Shown here: positions 46,877-56,874 of the stretch, piece after piece
Position numbering within the stretch: position 1 is the first letter of the stretch
How the letters are laid out: every line of letters starts with the position of its first letter
DNA from: Leptospira montravelensis
GTDB taxonomy: Bacteria; Spirochaetota; Leptospiria; Leptospirales; Leptospiraceae
Length of the DNA: 64,000 nucleotides
NCBI RefSeq assembly: GCF_004770045.1
Contig: NZ_RQFO01000016.1
Span: 459,501 to 523,500, forward strand
Direction of reading: 5' to 3'
Made by a program: the position numbers and the translations under genes
Notes under the pieces: generated by a model
The model's input: only the letters and a program-made list of their open reading frames with translations
Told to the model about the DNA's origin: nothing
The model's database searches: none

Positions 46877-48004
46877 ATGAAAATAGGCGTAATCAAAGAA
46901 CCATCTTATGAAAACAGAGTGGCTATCACTCCAGACGTAATAGAACCATTAAAAAAACTAGGTTTCACTGTTTCCATTGAATCCACTGCCGGAGACAATG
47001 CATTTTTTTCTGATTCAGATTATAAAGAATTTGGTGCAACAGTAGAATCCAGAGACGCTATTCTTTCGGGTTCAGACATTGTTGTGTCCATCCATGCTTT
47101 GGACGAGGCTAGTGCAAAAAAGATTGGCAAAGACAAAATCTATATTGCAACACTATCTCCCCTTGCTTTCCCGAAAAAAGTAAAAGAAATTGCCAATGCA
47201 TCTTTTAAAATTTTCTCTATGGACACCATCCCACGAATCACTCGAGCTCAGTCTATGGACGTACTTAGTAGCCAAGCTACTGTATCTGGATACAAAGCAG
47301 TGTTACTTGCAGCTTCCAACTATAGCCGATTTTTCCCAATGTTAACAACAGCTGCGGGAACCATCACTCCAGCAAGAGTTCTGATTCTTGGTGCAGGTGT
47401 TGCAGGTCTGCAAGCGATTGCAACATCTCGCAGATTAGGGGCAGTGGTTGACGTTTTTGACACTAGACCTGAAGTAAAAGAACAGTGTATGTCACTCGGT
47501 GCCAAATTTGTGGAAGTAGAAGGTGCCGCAGATGCATCAAATACTGGTGGTTATGCGGTTGAACAATCAGAAGATTACCAACGTAGACAAAAAGAAGCCA
47601 TTGCAAAATACGCGGAAAAAGCCGATATCATCATCACAACAGCCCTCATTCCAGGAAGAAAAGCTCCCCTACTCATCACAAAAGATATGGTAGATAAAAT
47701 GAGACAAGGTTCTGTGATTGTAGACTTAGCAGCTGTGAATGGTGGAAACTGTGAAGTAACCGAAAATGACAAAACCATTGTTTACAAAGGAATCACTGTC
47801 ATTGGAAATTCCAACTTACAAAGTACACAACCAATGGACGCAAGTAAAATGTATGCTAAGAACATTGTGAACTTCTTAAAACTTTTTGTGAACAAAGAGA
47901 AACAGTTTAACATCAACTTAGAAGACGAAATCATCAATGCATGTATGATTGCGGAAAATGGTTCCATTCGTCACAAACCAACACTTGCACTTCTCGGAGA
48001 GTAA
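46877..48004 (+). CDS. pntA: NAD(P) transhydrogenase alpha-1 subunit (PntAA type)
   Basis: Soluble NAD-binding subunit of proton-translocating transhydrogenase, 375 aa. MKIGVIKEP, ENRVAITP, RITRAQSMDVLSSQA, GYKAVLLAA, the Rossmann motif GAGVAGLQAIATSRRLGA and VFDTRPEVKEQ are typical. The length equals the split alpha-1 subunit and lacks the C-terminal membrane helices of full PntA. Alanine dehydrogenase is related, but the RITRAQ block favours PntA. The membrane subunits (pntAB, pntB) are not beside it in this window. Confidence 0.92.
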   Translation: MKIGVIKEPSYENRVAITPDVIEPLKKLGFTVSIESTAGDNAFFSDSDYKEFGATVESRDAILSGSDIVVSIHALDEASAKKIGKDKIYIATLSPLAFPKKVKEIANASFKIFSMDTIPRITRAQSMDVLSSQATVSGYKAVLLAASNYSRFFPMLTTAAGTITPARVLILGAGVAGLQAIATSRRLGAVVDVFDTRPEVKEQCMSLGAKFVEVEGAADASNTGGYAVEQSEDYQRRQKEAIAKYAEKADIIITTALIPGRKAPLLITKDMVDKMRQGSVIVDLAAVNGGNCEVTENDKTIVYKGITVIGNSNLQSTQPMDASKMYAKNIVNFLKLFVNKEKQFNINLEDEIINACMIAENGSIRHKPTLALLGE

Positions 48005-48026
48005 CTCCGAGATTTGAGATTGGCAT

Positions 48027-48068
48027 TTGAAAGATTAGATTTTTACTTTTAGATTTTTAATCTTTCAA
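48027..48068. terminator. AT-rich inverted repeat between convergent genes
   Basis: TTGAAAGATTA (48027-48037) and TAATCTTTCAA (48058-48068) form a perfect 11-bp stem around a T-rich loop. It lies between pntA (plus) and the LpxL-like gene (minus) and may act for both. The loop is 20 nt, and the stem has few G-C pairs. Confidence 0.55.
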
Positions 48069-48071
48069 CTT

Positions 48072-48977
48072 CTAATTGTTTTCTATGACTTGCGGTTGGG
48101 TTCTCCAACGACGGTGGACCCAAAAGTACTGCTCAGGAAATAACTTCACTTCTCCTTCTAAAGTTTTTGTCCAAAGCTCCGTATAATGCCTAATCACATC
48201 GTCTTTCGAAGGATAAAGTTTTTTATCAACAAATCCCAAATCCTTTACTCGAATAATTACCTTTCCATTTTCACCAGCTAACACAGAATAGTATAACATT
48301 TTAGCGCCAGTTAAGTAAGCCATAAGTGCTGGTCCGACAAAAGTAGAAGCTTGCCTGTTCATAAACGGAACAAAAATTCCTGCTTTGCCTGCATTTTGAT
48401 CGGCCCCAAAACCAATCCAATATCCTTGTTTGAGAAGTTTAATGACTTGTGTTGATTCTTCCACAGGAACAAGGACAACTCCATTTTTAGTACGCATACG
48501 GCGGAGCAACTGATCCACAAAAGGATTTCTCACCTTCTTGTAAATCCCCCCACCTTTCATACGAATTCCTAAAAACTGAACTAAAATTTCCCAAGTTCCA
48601 AAGTGACCCGAAATCAAAATCACTCCGACTCCTTGTTTTTTTGTTTCTTCTTCAATTTTTAAACTCTCATCATCGATGACTAAATTTTCATCTAACCATT
48701 TTTTAGTCATCCGTGGTGCCCAAAGTGTATGCGCAAGAAGAATACCCAAATGTCGATAATGAGCCTTTACTAAGTTTAAAATTTGTTCTTCGGTATATGC
48801 TGGAAACGCAAAACGAATATTATCAGCAGCAACCTTTCTATGTTTTTTATCAAAAGGATAAATTAGGTTGGTCAAAAAAATTCCATACGCCAAACACCAT
48901 TTATACGGCAGAATTTTAAACGGAAAATAAAACAAATAAACGATTAAAAATGAAATAAAATATCCAATCTGTTTCAT
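48072..48977 (-). CDS. LpxL/HtrB-family lipid A or lysophospholipid acyltransferase
   Basis: A 301-aa inner-membrane acyltransferase. N-terminal anchor [20 protein letters not shown], catalytic HX4E motif SGHFGTWE, then [23 protein letters not shown], matching the LpxL/LpxM family. It adds a secondary acyl chain to lipid A. I chose the ATG at 48977, which overlaps the upstream PAP2 gene by ATGA. An upstream frame to 49052 has no lipid-anchor character. Confidence 0.88.
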   Translation of the reverse strand: MKQIGYFISFLIVYLFYFPFKILPYKWCLAYGIFLTNLIYPFDKKHRKVAADNIRFAFPAYTEEQILNLVKAHYRHLGILLAHTLWAPRMTKKWLDENLVIDDESLKIEEETKKQGVGVILISGHFGTWEILVQFLGIRMKGGGIYKKVRNPFVDQLLRRMRTKNGVVLVPVEESTQVIKLLKQGYWIGFGADQNAGKAGIFVPFMNRQASTFVGPALMAYLTGAKMLYYSVLAGENGKVIIRVKDLGFVDKKLYPSKDDVIRHYTELWTKTLEGEVKLFPEQYFWVHRRWRTQPQVIENN

Positions 48978-49507
48978 AATGTTAAACAATAAGTCCAAAA
49001 ATAATAATGAACTAGAACTGCAATGAGTCCTATTCCAAAACCGATGACCCATCCTCCTACAATATCACTCACAAAATGGTGTAATGTAATTAGCCTACCA
49101 ACACCAGCAAACAAACTAAACAAAAAGAAATACGGAGTTTCGTGAAACGCAAAAACTAAAATTGTCGATACTACAATGGAATTGGCACTATGTGCAGAAG
49201 GAAACGAATGTTTCATATCAGGATTTGAATCCACTTTTCCCATAACACTGACTAGGGGACGTTTTCTAGCGAAGTATTTTTTTAAAACTAAAACCAAACG
49301 GTCTGTAAAATAGGTAAAAACTAAAACAAATGGCAAACTAACATAAACTGGTTTGTATAAATCACTTAAAAACATAAGTGGCAACAATACCAATGCAAAC
49401 ATTTCGCCGCGATTAACTCGAGATAATACCCAACTCAAACGTGGATGGTGTAGATTTTTTTGGATCCAAATCGAAAACTTTAAGTCAATAGAAGAAATCA
49501 AATTCAT
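48974..49507 (-). CDS. PAP2-family membrane phosphatase
   Basis: A 177-aa PAP2 protein with KKYFARKRP (KX6RP), [10 protein letters not shown] (PSGH-like) and [12 protein letters not shown] (variant SRX5HX3D, with Gly for Ser). Five hydrophobic segments. The linkage to an LpxL-like gene suggests a lipid A phosphatase (LpxE/LpxF type) or undecaprenyl pyrophosphatase. It overlaps hisS by 4 nt. Confidence 0.87.
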   Translation of the reverse strand: MNLISSIDLKFSIWIQKNLHHPRLSWVLSRVNRGEMFALVLLPLMFLSDLYKPVYVSLPFVLVFTYFTDRLVLVLKKYFARKRPLVSVMGKVDSNPDMKHSFPSAHSANSIVVSTILVFAFHETPYFFLFSLFAGVGRLITLHHFVSDIVGGWVIGFGIGLIAVLVHYYFWTYCLTL

Positions 49508-50817
49508 TTAGAAAGCTCTTCTTTTATCTTATGAAGTGCTTCCGAAAAAGAAAAAGTCCATTGATTCCTTGAAGCCATGTCTTTTAAGGTCACAGTGCCT
49601 GCTTTAATTTCGTCTTCACCACGAAGTAATATCCAACGGTAACCTTTTTTTTCTGCATAAGAAAGTTGTTTTCCCATTTTTTGAGAAACTAAAGATACCT
49701 CAGTGGCTATCTTTTCTTTTCTTAATTCTTTTGCAAAATTATGATTTTCGGAAAATGAAGACTCATCCAAAAGAGGAATGTAAACTGTTGAATCGTTATC
49801 AAATTTTGGTAATAGATTGTGTGCGGTTAAAAAATTCTGAAGGGTTACATCACCTAGACCAAATCCAATTCCAGAAAGTTCTTCATTGGAAAAAAGGCCA
49901 ATCAAATTGTCATATCTTCCCCCACCATATAACGAACGTTTGTTCTGTGGAGAAGTATCAAATATTTCAAAAATAAAACCTGTATAGTAATCAAATCCTC
50001 TTACTACGGAAGGATCAAAAAATACAATATCCTCCAAACCAATTGTTTTTAAATCCCCAAACAAAGTTTGAATTGTGTTTCGTGTTTCTTCTTTGATACC
50101 AGGAATTTGATCAAGTGATTCTGTAGTTGCTGCAAGAAACAAATTTATTTTTGAAACTGCCGTTGGATCGTTAGGAATGGTTTTTGAAACGAGGTTCGTA
50201 TATTCTTCTTCAGTAATTTTATTTTTTTTGTCTAAAATTTTAGAAACTTCATGAGCTTGATTAGCGCTTACCTTTAAACCATCTAACAAAAATTCGTCGA
50301 GAAGTGACCTATGGGAAATTGTCACTTTAAAACTGTTTCGTGGTGCACCGAATGCAAAAAGAATATCACATGCCAAAGATAAAATCTCTAACTCTGCTCT
50401 TTGGCTAGTTACGCCAAACATATCCACATTCAATTGCCAATGTTCACGAAGTCTGCCATGTCCTGGTTGTTCGTATCTCCAAAGATTAGGGATCGAAAAC
50501 CAACGAATGGGGCGAGGAAGATCTCTCAGTTTTTTGGCAACCATCCTTGCGACAGTCGGTGTCATTTCAGGTCGAATCGCCACTTCGCGATCTCCCTTAT
50601 CAATGAAATTATAAATTTGTTTTCCTACAATTTCTTCTCCCGTTTTTGCTCTATAGAGATCCAAGGATTCCACCATTGGACCATCGTATTCCTCGTATCC
50701 GTAAGACCTGACTACATCTTTCATCACTGAGAATAAATAATTACGTAAGCGCATATCTTCAGGATAAAAATCCCTTGTGCCCTTATAGTTTTCTGTTGTT
50801 AGTTTTTGCTCTTTCAA
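49504..50817 (-). CDS. hisS: Histidyl-tRNA synthetase
   Basis: Class II aminoacyl-tRNA synthetase, 437 aa, charging tRNA-His. Motif 2 ([20 protein letters not shown], with the arginine in the ATP site), HisA motif [12 protein letters not shown] and motif 3 ([11 protein letters not shown]) are present, plus the C-terminal anticodon-binding domain ([20 protein letters not shown]). The start codon is TTG at 50817. A PAP2 gene follows with ATGA overlap. Confidence 0.97.
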   Translation of the reverse strand: MKEQKLTTENYKGTRDFYPEDMRLRNYLFSVMKDVVRSYGYEEYDGPMVESLDLYRAKTGEEIVGKQIYNFIDKGDREVAIRPEMTPTVARMVAKKLRDLPRPIRWFSIPNLWRYEQPGHGRLREHWQLNVDMFGVTSQRAELEILSLACDILFAFGAPRNSFKVTISHRSLLDEFLLDGLKVSANQAHEVSKILDKKNKITEEEYTNLVSKTIPNDPTAVSKINLFLAATTESLDQIPGIKEETRNTIQTLFGDLKTIGLEDIVFFDPSVVRGFDYYTGFIFEIFDTSPQNKRSLYGGGRYDNLIGLFSNEELSGIGFGLGDVTLQNFLTAHNLLPKFDNDSTVYIPLLDESSFSENHNFAKELRKEKIATEVSLVSQKMGKQLSYAEKKGYRWILLRGEDEIKAGTVTLKDMASRNQWTFSFSEALHKIKEELSK

Positions 50818-50850
50818 TCTATGGCCCCTGGAACCCGAACCTACGCAAGA

Positions 50851-51975
50851 TCAGCCGAAAAATTCAATAAGACTATGGTAAATCTCTTTTGCTTTTTTAT
50901 CTCCGCTGACACCTGTGATTCTTCCACCCAATCTAAAATAATCATTCACCTCTTCTAAATGGCGTAATTCTACTGCCATACGAATCGGTGCCTGCAATTT
51001 GAAATTGATATCTAAAGTAAATGTAGGTTTCACTCTTAATGCTTTAATTATTTCCATATCATTAACTTCCAAGGCAACTCCACCTCGGGAAACGTTGAGT
51101 ACGTTTTGTCTGACATCAAGAATATGGGTATTTGAGTCCATGATTCTTTCCTGAAACGTACGTTCAACCTCTTTAAACAAATCTAATACTACATCAGGAA
51201 TCCCAGTGCGCTCTGTTTCCAGCGAGAGATATGCAAAAAAATGCATGTCTTTCATTTGAATGAACAAAGGATAATAGATAAAAGAACCGATCTTTTTCTT
51301 TTTATATTCCTGAATTTTATCATCCAATAGAAACTCATCTTCAAAAGTTTTTTTGGGATCAAATACATCATCTGAAGGATAAGATAAAAAGGATTCCGTA
51401 TCTAAAATAAAAATTGATTTTTTATGTTCTTTCATCAAATCGATTTCATCACTGTGTGTGGAAACCGAAAGGAAAACAACTTTTGATTGTGGGTAATCTC
51501 TAAGTACAGTTCTTTGAATATCAGACAAAATAACCTGAGAACTAATTCCAGTTAGCTTTGAAAAATCTATATTCGTTTTTGCAATTAAAAAATTTGATGC
51601 GACTACATTCCCTCTAACTTTTTCATTTCTAGGATCTTGTCTTGTAGCATAAGTTTGTCTACGATCAATAATTTTACCAAGAAGTAAGTTATCTTTTTGG
51701 TTGATCAGCTCATAATCCACTTCAACATGAAAACTAGGAGTCGCTTGAACGGTAAAAATTGTTTCTATTAGTTCGGGAATGGTTTCGAGTTCCCATATAT
51801 GAGCACCATCTGGCCTTTCTCCTTTAAACTTCACTCGAATCGGTGTGTCGTAACCCTTTAGAAATAGTCCATCTCCACCCATCATCTGTTTGAAAAACTC
51901 GGGCAAAGTACGTATAGCCTCTAAAGGAACGTAATCCCTTTCTTGGTCGAAATGAATTTTTACGCGATTGATCAT
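50851..51975 (-). CDS. DUF1577-like protein with C-terminal PilZ-like domain
   Basis: A 374-aa soluble protein with the same layout as the protein at 35204-36376: N-terminal beta-rich domain (about 1-95), middle part with KKIGSFIYYPLFI, and C-terminal PilZ-like barrel with LNVSRGGVALEV (NxSxxG) and YFRLGGRITGVSGD. An arginine-rich stretch (DRRQTYATRQDPR, about 106-118) lies far from the barrel. It lies 1 nt from the OmpA-like gene and probably in its operon. Function unknown. Confidence 0.6.
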   Translation of the reverse strand: MINRVKIHFDQERDYVPLEAIRTLPEFFKQMMGGDGLFLKGYDTPIRVKFKGERPDGAHIWELETIPELIETIFTVQATPSFHVEVDYELINQKDNLLLGKIIDRRQTYATRQDPRNEKVRGNVVASNFLIAKTNIDFSKLTGISSQVILSDIQRTVLRDYPQSKVVFLSVSTHSDEIDLMKEHKKSIFILDTESFLSYPSDDVFDPKKTFEDEFLLDDKIQEYKKKKIGSFIYYPLFIQMKDMHFFAYLSLETERTGIPDVVLDLFKEVERTFQERIMDSNTHILDVRQNVLNVSRGGVALEVNDMEIIKALRVKPTFTLDINFKLQAPIRMAVELRHLEEVNDYFRLGGRITGVSGDKKAKEIYHSLIEFFG

Positions 51976-51976
51976 A

Positions 51977-53989
51977 TTAGTCTATTTTTTTGAAGTTCAC
52001 GCGTCTATTTCGCGAACGCCCTTCTTCTGTATCATTTTCCGAAATTGGTTGAGAATAATGGTAAGCTTGTACCTTCATTCTTTCCTTAGGAACACCTTTC
52101 AATCGAAGATATTGATAAACGGAAATGGCTCTATCTTCACTCAAACTGATATTGTATTCTTTATTCCCTACATTATCAGTATGTCCACCAATTTCAACTT
52201 TTTCATTTTTATGTTGGATAAGGAAGTCCGCAAAAAGATCCAATTTCTTCTTATCATCATCACTCAATGTTCGTTCATTGAACGGGAAATAAATAATTGT
52301 ATTGTACAAACTATCAAAATCATTTAGATTTCTTAGATAAAGTACGGTATCTTTTCCTTCCATTCCAGAAATTTTCTCTTTGGCAAAAAGGAATGTTTCT
52401 TCTTTAAAACCTTTGGCCCTGACCAAAATTTCAAAATCCATAGTAGGAGATTTTTCCAAATCAAAATGACTATCTTTGGATTCTAAGGATTTTCCTTTTC
52501 TTGTGAGATCATCAAAATAATAACAAATCGCATTTGGAATTACTAAATCGGTTTTTTTATCTTTAACAATAAAACGAATTCCTTGGATGGATTTGTCTGG
52601 GCGTTCGTCTTTTGCAGGACGAATGGGTTGTAAGATAATTTGAGAATATTGTTCCTTATCTTTTCCTACGTTCCCTCTTAAATCCAAAAGTAACTCTGTA
52701 GGATGAAATCCAGGTGAAGACACTTCCACTCGGTAAAGTTTTCCAGTTTTGATTGTAGTTCGAAAGTTTTCCGCATCGGAAATGGAAAGATCGCCTCCAA
52801 TACGTTTGGAAGTAATCACTTGGATAGGTTTTGTATCATCGTAAATTTTTAGAGTCGAATCCAGACCAATCATAATCGCTTCCGATCCATCCAGAACTAA
52901 CCCACGAAATACAAACTCATAACTACGACGAAGGTCTTCTGGAACCATTGTTCGGTAGATATCGAATTGGCCTTCCCCGCCGGGCCTGTTGGATGAAAAA
53001 TAAAACCACAAATCATCGAAAGTGACTGAAATTCCCTCGTTATCACTTTCTTCCCAAAGGCTGTATGTAGAATAATCTGCAGGTGTATCAAATGGAAATC
53101 CTGTTGATTCGCCTGACAATTGTTCTTTTGTGTTAAAAGGAGATCCTAATAAAACTGGGATAGTAAAGGTTTTTTGTGATTCATCATATTCACTGTAATA
53201 AAAACTAAACTTTCGGTTTTTATCCCCTCGGTTAGAACTAAAATACAATCGTAATCCATCCCAGTGGTATCTAGGACTAATTTCATCATCGTTTGTATTA
53301 ACCGTAGATCCCATAGAAATCGGTTTTTGCCAAACTCCATCTCTACATCTAATTGTAGGTTTATCTGGGTTTATATCTTTTGTTTCAGTGGTCGGTTCTC
53401 GTTTGGAAATCCAAAGGTCAAATCCGCCCAGTCCACCAGGGCGATTGGATGAAAATACCATCGAACAACCATCAGGCGAAATGGCGGGCATTTTATCTTC
53501 AAAATGCGAATTAACTTCATTTATATGAACAGGAATGGACCAAAGGCCTGTCCTTTGGTTGATTTTAGTATAATAGAGATTAAGCCCGTCATAACCTTCA
53601 CGGTTCTTTTTAGGGTCAGCTTGGGTTTTATCACGTACTGATGTAAAATATAGTTCGTATGGTTTTTCCTCTTCATCAAAGAGGATGGAAAACATACCTT
53701 CAAAATTGGAGGTATTCAGTTCACGAAAGTTTTTAGGTGGTGACCAAACCGGCAATTTCATTCGGTCAGGAAAACTTAAATTTTCCGAAATCCAAATATC
53801 CATCCCACCTTCTCCGCCAGGTCTGTTGGATTGAAACACCAAGTATCTACCTGTGGGTGAAATGATCGGGTTATACTCCACATTTTGTGTGTTGAGTGGC
53901 TGGTAAAACCTTACATCTTTCACTTTAGGTAAAGGCTGTGCCAGAAGTGGGAATGCCAAAATGATTAAGAAAATAAGGAGTTTTTTCAT
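51977..53989 (-). CDS. PD40-repeat protein with C-terminal OmpA peptidoglycan-binding domain
   Basis: A 670-aa envelope protein. Signal peptide MKKLLIFLIILAFPLLA, then a beta-propeller made of PD40/TolB-like repeats (SPTGRYLVFQSNRPGGEGGMD, ISPDGCSMVFSSNRPGGLGG, FYFSSNRPGGEGQFD). About 360-550 is a Pal/CarboxypepD-like region. The C-terminal OmpA domain (about 555-670) has FNERTLSDDDKKKL, GGHTDNVG and the peptidoglycan-contacting SRNRRVNF. It ties the outer membrane or periplasm to peptidoglycan. Confidence 0.92.
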   Translation of the reverse strand: MKKLLIFLIILAFPLLAQPLPKVKDVRFYQPLNTQNVEYNPIISPTGRYLVFQSNRPGGEGGMDIWISENLSFPDRMKLPVWSPPKNFRELNTSNFEGMFSILFDEEEKPYELYFTSVRDKTQADPKKNREGYDGLNLYYTKINQRTGLWSIPVHINEVNSHFEDKMPAISPDGCSMVFSSNRPGGLGGFDLWISKREPTTETKDINPDKPTIRCRDGVWQKPISMGSTVNTNDDEISPRYHWDGLRLYFSSNRGDKNRKFSFYYSEYDESQKTFTIPVLLGSPFNTKEQLSGESTGFPFDTPADYSTYSLWEESDNEGISVTFDDLWFYFSSNRPGGEGQFDIYRTMVPEDLRRSYEFVFRGLVLDGSEAIMIGLDSTLKIYDDTKPIQVITSKRIGGDLSISDAENFRTTIKTGKLYRVEVSSPGFHPTELLLDLRGNVGKDKEQYSQIILQPIRPAKDERPDKSIQGIRFIVKDKKTDLVIPNAICYYFDDLTRKGKSLESKDSHFDLEKSPTMDFEILVRAKGFKEETFLFAKEKISGMEGKDTVLYLRNLNDFDSLYNTIIYFPFNERTLSDDDKKKLDLFADFLIQHKNEKVEIGGHTDNVGNKEYNISLSEDRAISVYQYLRLKGVPKERMKVQAYHYSQPISENDTEEGRSRNRRVNFKKID

Positions 53990-54083
53990 CTGCCGTCTCT
54001 CCTATGTATCGGCTAATCGGAATTTTCTGCCAAGGGAAAAATAAGGCTTTTAGGACCAGCTTTACAGAGAATCCTACTCCTAC

Positions 54084-54899
54084 ATGGCCGAAATCTTCGG
54101 AATCTTAAACATTACCACCGATTCATTTAGTGACGGGGGAAAGTTCCTAAACCCAGATGATGCAATCGAACAAGGAAAAAAACTTCTCCAAGAAGGTGCC
54201 GATTGGCTGGATATCTCAGGACAATCATCCAACATCAATGCAAGCCTTGTTTCTGAAGAAGAAGAATGGCAAAGAGTAGAACCTGTAATTCGTTATTTTG
54301 TGCCACAAGGTGTTCGGATCAGCTTAGATAGTTTTCGACCTTCAGTCCAACAAAAGGGAATTGAAGCAGGAGTGCGATGTATTAATGACATCACAGGTTT
54401 TACTTACGAAGGTGACCGCAGTTTCTTAAAGTCAGCCATTCAAAAACACCCTGAGCTAAAACTAATCATCATGCATTCGCATAACAGAAATATTGCGAAA
54501 AATAAATCAGACCTAACACCCGAAAAAGTAATTAGGAAAATCCAGGCTTTTTTTAGGGACCGTCGCTCTGAACTTCTGGCAATGGACATCCCAGAATCAT
54601 CTCTCTGTTATGATCCTGGAATGGGATTTTTTCTAAGTGAAAATCCAATGGTTTCCTTTCGCGTATTACAAGAATTAGAAATTCTCAAATTAGAATTTCC
54701 GCAATTGATGGTGGGAGTTTCCAGGAAATCATTTCTAGGCAATGTACTTGGAAATTTACCAATTGCAGAAAGAGAATTTGTCACTTTAACTTGCGAACTG
54801 CATCTACTAAGATTCAAAATTCCCTACATCCGAACGCATAACGTTTTAAAACTCAGGCAAGCTGAAAAAGTTTGGAATTTGTGCCAGGAAATCGAATAA
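54084..54899 (+). CDS. folP: Dihydropteroate synthase with altered sulfonamide-contact loops
   Basis: Condenses pterin pyrophosphate with p-aminobenzoate in folate synthesis. It has 271 aa. The pterin site is preserved: Asp43, Asp82 (SLDSFRP), Asn101 (CINDI), DPGMGF, Lys in GVSRKSF and the Arg-x-His of IRTHN. Loop 1 is NITTDSFSDGG, with Thr12 in place of the usual Pro. Loop 2, usually GGESTRPGA, reads SGQSSNINA (residues 45-53), so the Thr-Arg-Pro-Gly that meets pABA and sulfonamides is gone. The gene stands alone, divergent from the OmpA-like gene. Confidence 0.92.
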   Translation: MAEIFGILNITTDSFSDGGKFLNPDDAIEQGKKLLQEGADWLDISGQSSNINASLVSEEEEWQRVEPVIRYFVPQGVRISLDSFRPSVQQKGIEAGVRCINDITGFTYEGDRSFLKSAIQKHPELKLIIMHSHNRNIAKNKSDLTPEKVIRKIQAFFRDRRSELLAMDIPESSLCYDPGMGFFLSENPMVSFRVLQELEILKLEFPQLMVGVSRKSFLGNVLGNLPIAEREFVTLTCELHLLRFKIPYIRTHNVLKLRQAEKVWNLCQEIE

Positions 54900-54935
54900 A
54901 GATTATATTTTAATTAATTACTAACACGATTTAAA

Positions 54936-55859
54936 TTAACTTCTGCCAGAGCGCGAGGCTTTGCGGACATCTTTTCCTTCTTTGGAAAGAGTAGGAAAAA
55001 AGGCAGACTCAGGAACTGCGTATCCATTTTCAACCGCCTTGCGGTAGTAAGGCAAAAGATGATCCCAACGAGGATAATCTTTTAATACAAGTAAAGTATC
55101 TCTCCAAACTTCTAAAAAACTAATTTGCGATTTTTCAGAGGATGGAGCAGATTCTGCCCATTTTAAAGCTTCTTCGTAACGCCCTAATTCAAAATTTGCT
55201 TTTAAATAATAGAAATGGAATTCCTTATTTTTTTTAGCCGCAACTTCCAATGATTTTGCATAATCAAGTAAACTGTACCAGTTGGATTTTTGCACTTGAA
55301 TCTCTGCCATTCCATACAGTGCATTTTCGTGAAAAGGAACCACTTCTAAAATTTGATTAAAGTAACCTTCCGCATAAGCAAAGTTACCTGTTTGTAAGTA
55401 ATAATTTGCCAACTCTTCATAGGAATATAATTCCCAACCCTTCACTCGGGATAAAGCATCTAAAAGAATCACACGTTCTTCATTTCGCAAACGTACTTCT
55501 AATTCTTTCAAAACAGAAGTATATGTAACGGAAGATCGAGAAGGTGCTTCTTTCGAAACTTTTTGTTTGAAAAGCTCATATTCATCCAATAAAAAATAAA
55601 AACGTAGTCGGTTTAAATGTACGGCCACTTCATTTGGATTGGTTTGAATGCATTTGTCCCAAACAACTTCAGCTTGGTCTAATTGAATGGCTTTCGAAAG
55701 TTTGATCCCTTCGGCATTACAATCAGTTGCAGGAGATCCCGTGATCTCCAAAAACAAAGAATCGGATTCCAATTCATCTTGTTTGGCAATGGGATACCTA
55801 CATCCCAATTGGAAGAGGATAAAAGAAAAATATAGAATATTTAAAATACGAAATTTCAA
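54936..55859 (-). CDS. TPR lipoprotein
   Basis: A 307-aa protein with a lipoprotein signal (MKFRILNILYFSFILFQLGC, acylated Cys20). The mature part is helical with TPR-like pairs (NYYLQTGNFAYAEGYFNQIL, YYLKANFELGRYEEALKWAE). It is likely an envelope scaffold. The start is TTG at 55859, 1 nt after the stop of the second TPR gene, so both are co-transcribed. Partner unknown. Confidence 0.8.
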   Translation of the reverse strand: MKFRILNILYFSFILFQLGCRYPIAKQDELESDSLFLEITGSPATDCNAEGIKLSKAIQLDQAEVVWDKCIQTNPNEVAVHLNRLRFYFLLDEYELFKQKVSKEAPSRSSVTYTSVLKELEVRLRNEERVILLDALSRVKGWELYSYEELANYYLQTGNFAYAEGYFNQILEVVPFHENALYGMAEIQVQKSNWYSLLDYAKSLEVAAKKNKEFHFYYLKANFELGRYEEALKWAESAPSSEKSQISFLEVWRDTLLVLKDYPRWDHLLPYYRKAVENGYAVPESAFFPTLSKEGKDVRKASRSGRS

Positions 55860-55860
55860 T

Positions 55861-56766
55861 CTAGGATGGCTCGTCAGGATTTGTCTTTTCCTTCATCTTT
55901 TGAGCAAATACCAAATATTGCATCGCTTTTTCAGGATTCCCATTGAAAAGATATAATAAACTCAAATCCAAAGCTTCTTGTGCGTCGGGTGGCGAAAATT
56001 CTTCTGGGTTTTCTTTGGAGAGTTCTAATTTAGTCTGAAACTCTTTTAACTTTTTTTTGGCTTTGGATTGGATCCGAACCAAACTTTCGTGAACCACTTC
56101 ATCTTCTTCTTTCCAAGCAGCTTGCAAACTTTCGTTAAAATTGGTAAAGCCGACATCCTCTTTTACCATAGTAGAAAGCAAAGTGGCTGATGCTTTATAA
56201 TTTCCTTGTTTGGCAAGGATTTCTGATTGGATGATTTTTAACTGAGCATTGCCTGGATACAGAATCAAATAACGTTCAATCATTTTTAAACTTTCTGGAA
56301 AACGATTCCTTTCGTAATAAAACATGGCGAGCCCTCCTAAAGCTGATTTATGATCTGGTTCGATTTTAATTACATTATTGAGATATACTTCGGTTTTTTC
56401 ATCGTTACCTAACTTCTGATAGGCCTGCGCGAGTAATAGATGCGCCGATATAAACTTCTTTTCAAAGGTGAGTGTTTGTTTTAAAAAACTAATGGCTTTT
56501 TCGGTTTCTTCATGTTTGTAAAGAGACACAGCCAAATTATAACAGTTTTTAACATTGGCATGTAGTTTGTAAGCTCTGGAAAACAAAGGAATAGCTTCTG
56601 CATGTTTTCCTTGTTTGGCGTAAACCACACCTAAATTCTGCAATGCCAAATGGTAATGGGGATCTTTTTCAAGTAAAAGTTTGTATTGTGATTCGGCACG
56701 ATCCCACTCTCCATTTCTTTCCAAACGGACCGCCTCGTTAAATAGAGTTTGGATTTCTTGTGCCAT
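55861..56766 (-). CDS. Tetratricopeptide repeat protein
   Basis: A 301-aa cytosolic protein with about six TPR units (for example WDRAESQYKLLLEKDPHYHL, GKHAEAIPLFSRAYKLHANV, GNDEKTEVYLNNVIKIEPDH, YERNRFPESLKMIERYLILY). No signal peptide. It serves as a protein-interaction scaffold. It is followed by the TPR lipoprotein gene and is divergent from rlpA. Function not known. Confidence 0.85.
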   Translation of the reverse strand: MAQEIQTLFNEAVRLERNGEWDRAESQYKLLLEKDPHYHLALQNLGVVYAKQGKHAEAIPLFSRAYKLHANVKNCYNLAVSLYKHEETEKAISFLKQTLTFEKKFISAHLLLAQAYQKLGNDEKTEVYLNNVIKIEPDHKSALGGLAMFYYERNRFPESLKMIERYLILYPGNAQLKIIQSEILAKQGNYKASATLLSTMVKEDVGFTNFNESLQAAWKEEDEVVHESLVRIQSKAKKKLKEFQTKLELSKENPEEFSPPDAQEALDLSLLYLFNGNPEKAMQYLVFAQKMKEKTNPDEPS

Positions 56767-56874
56767 ACAGACCGATTATCGTTTCAGAAACGAATCTCCC
56801 CTTAGAAATTTTATCATGAGAATGGAAAATCCTTCCGAAAGGTACACACAAGAGTCCAGAGGAAGGGGAAAGTT

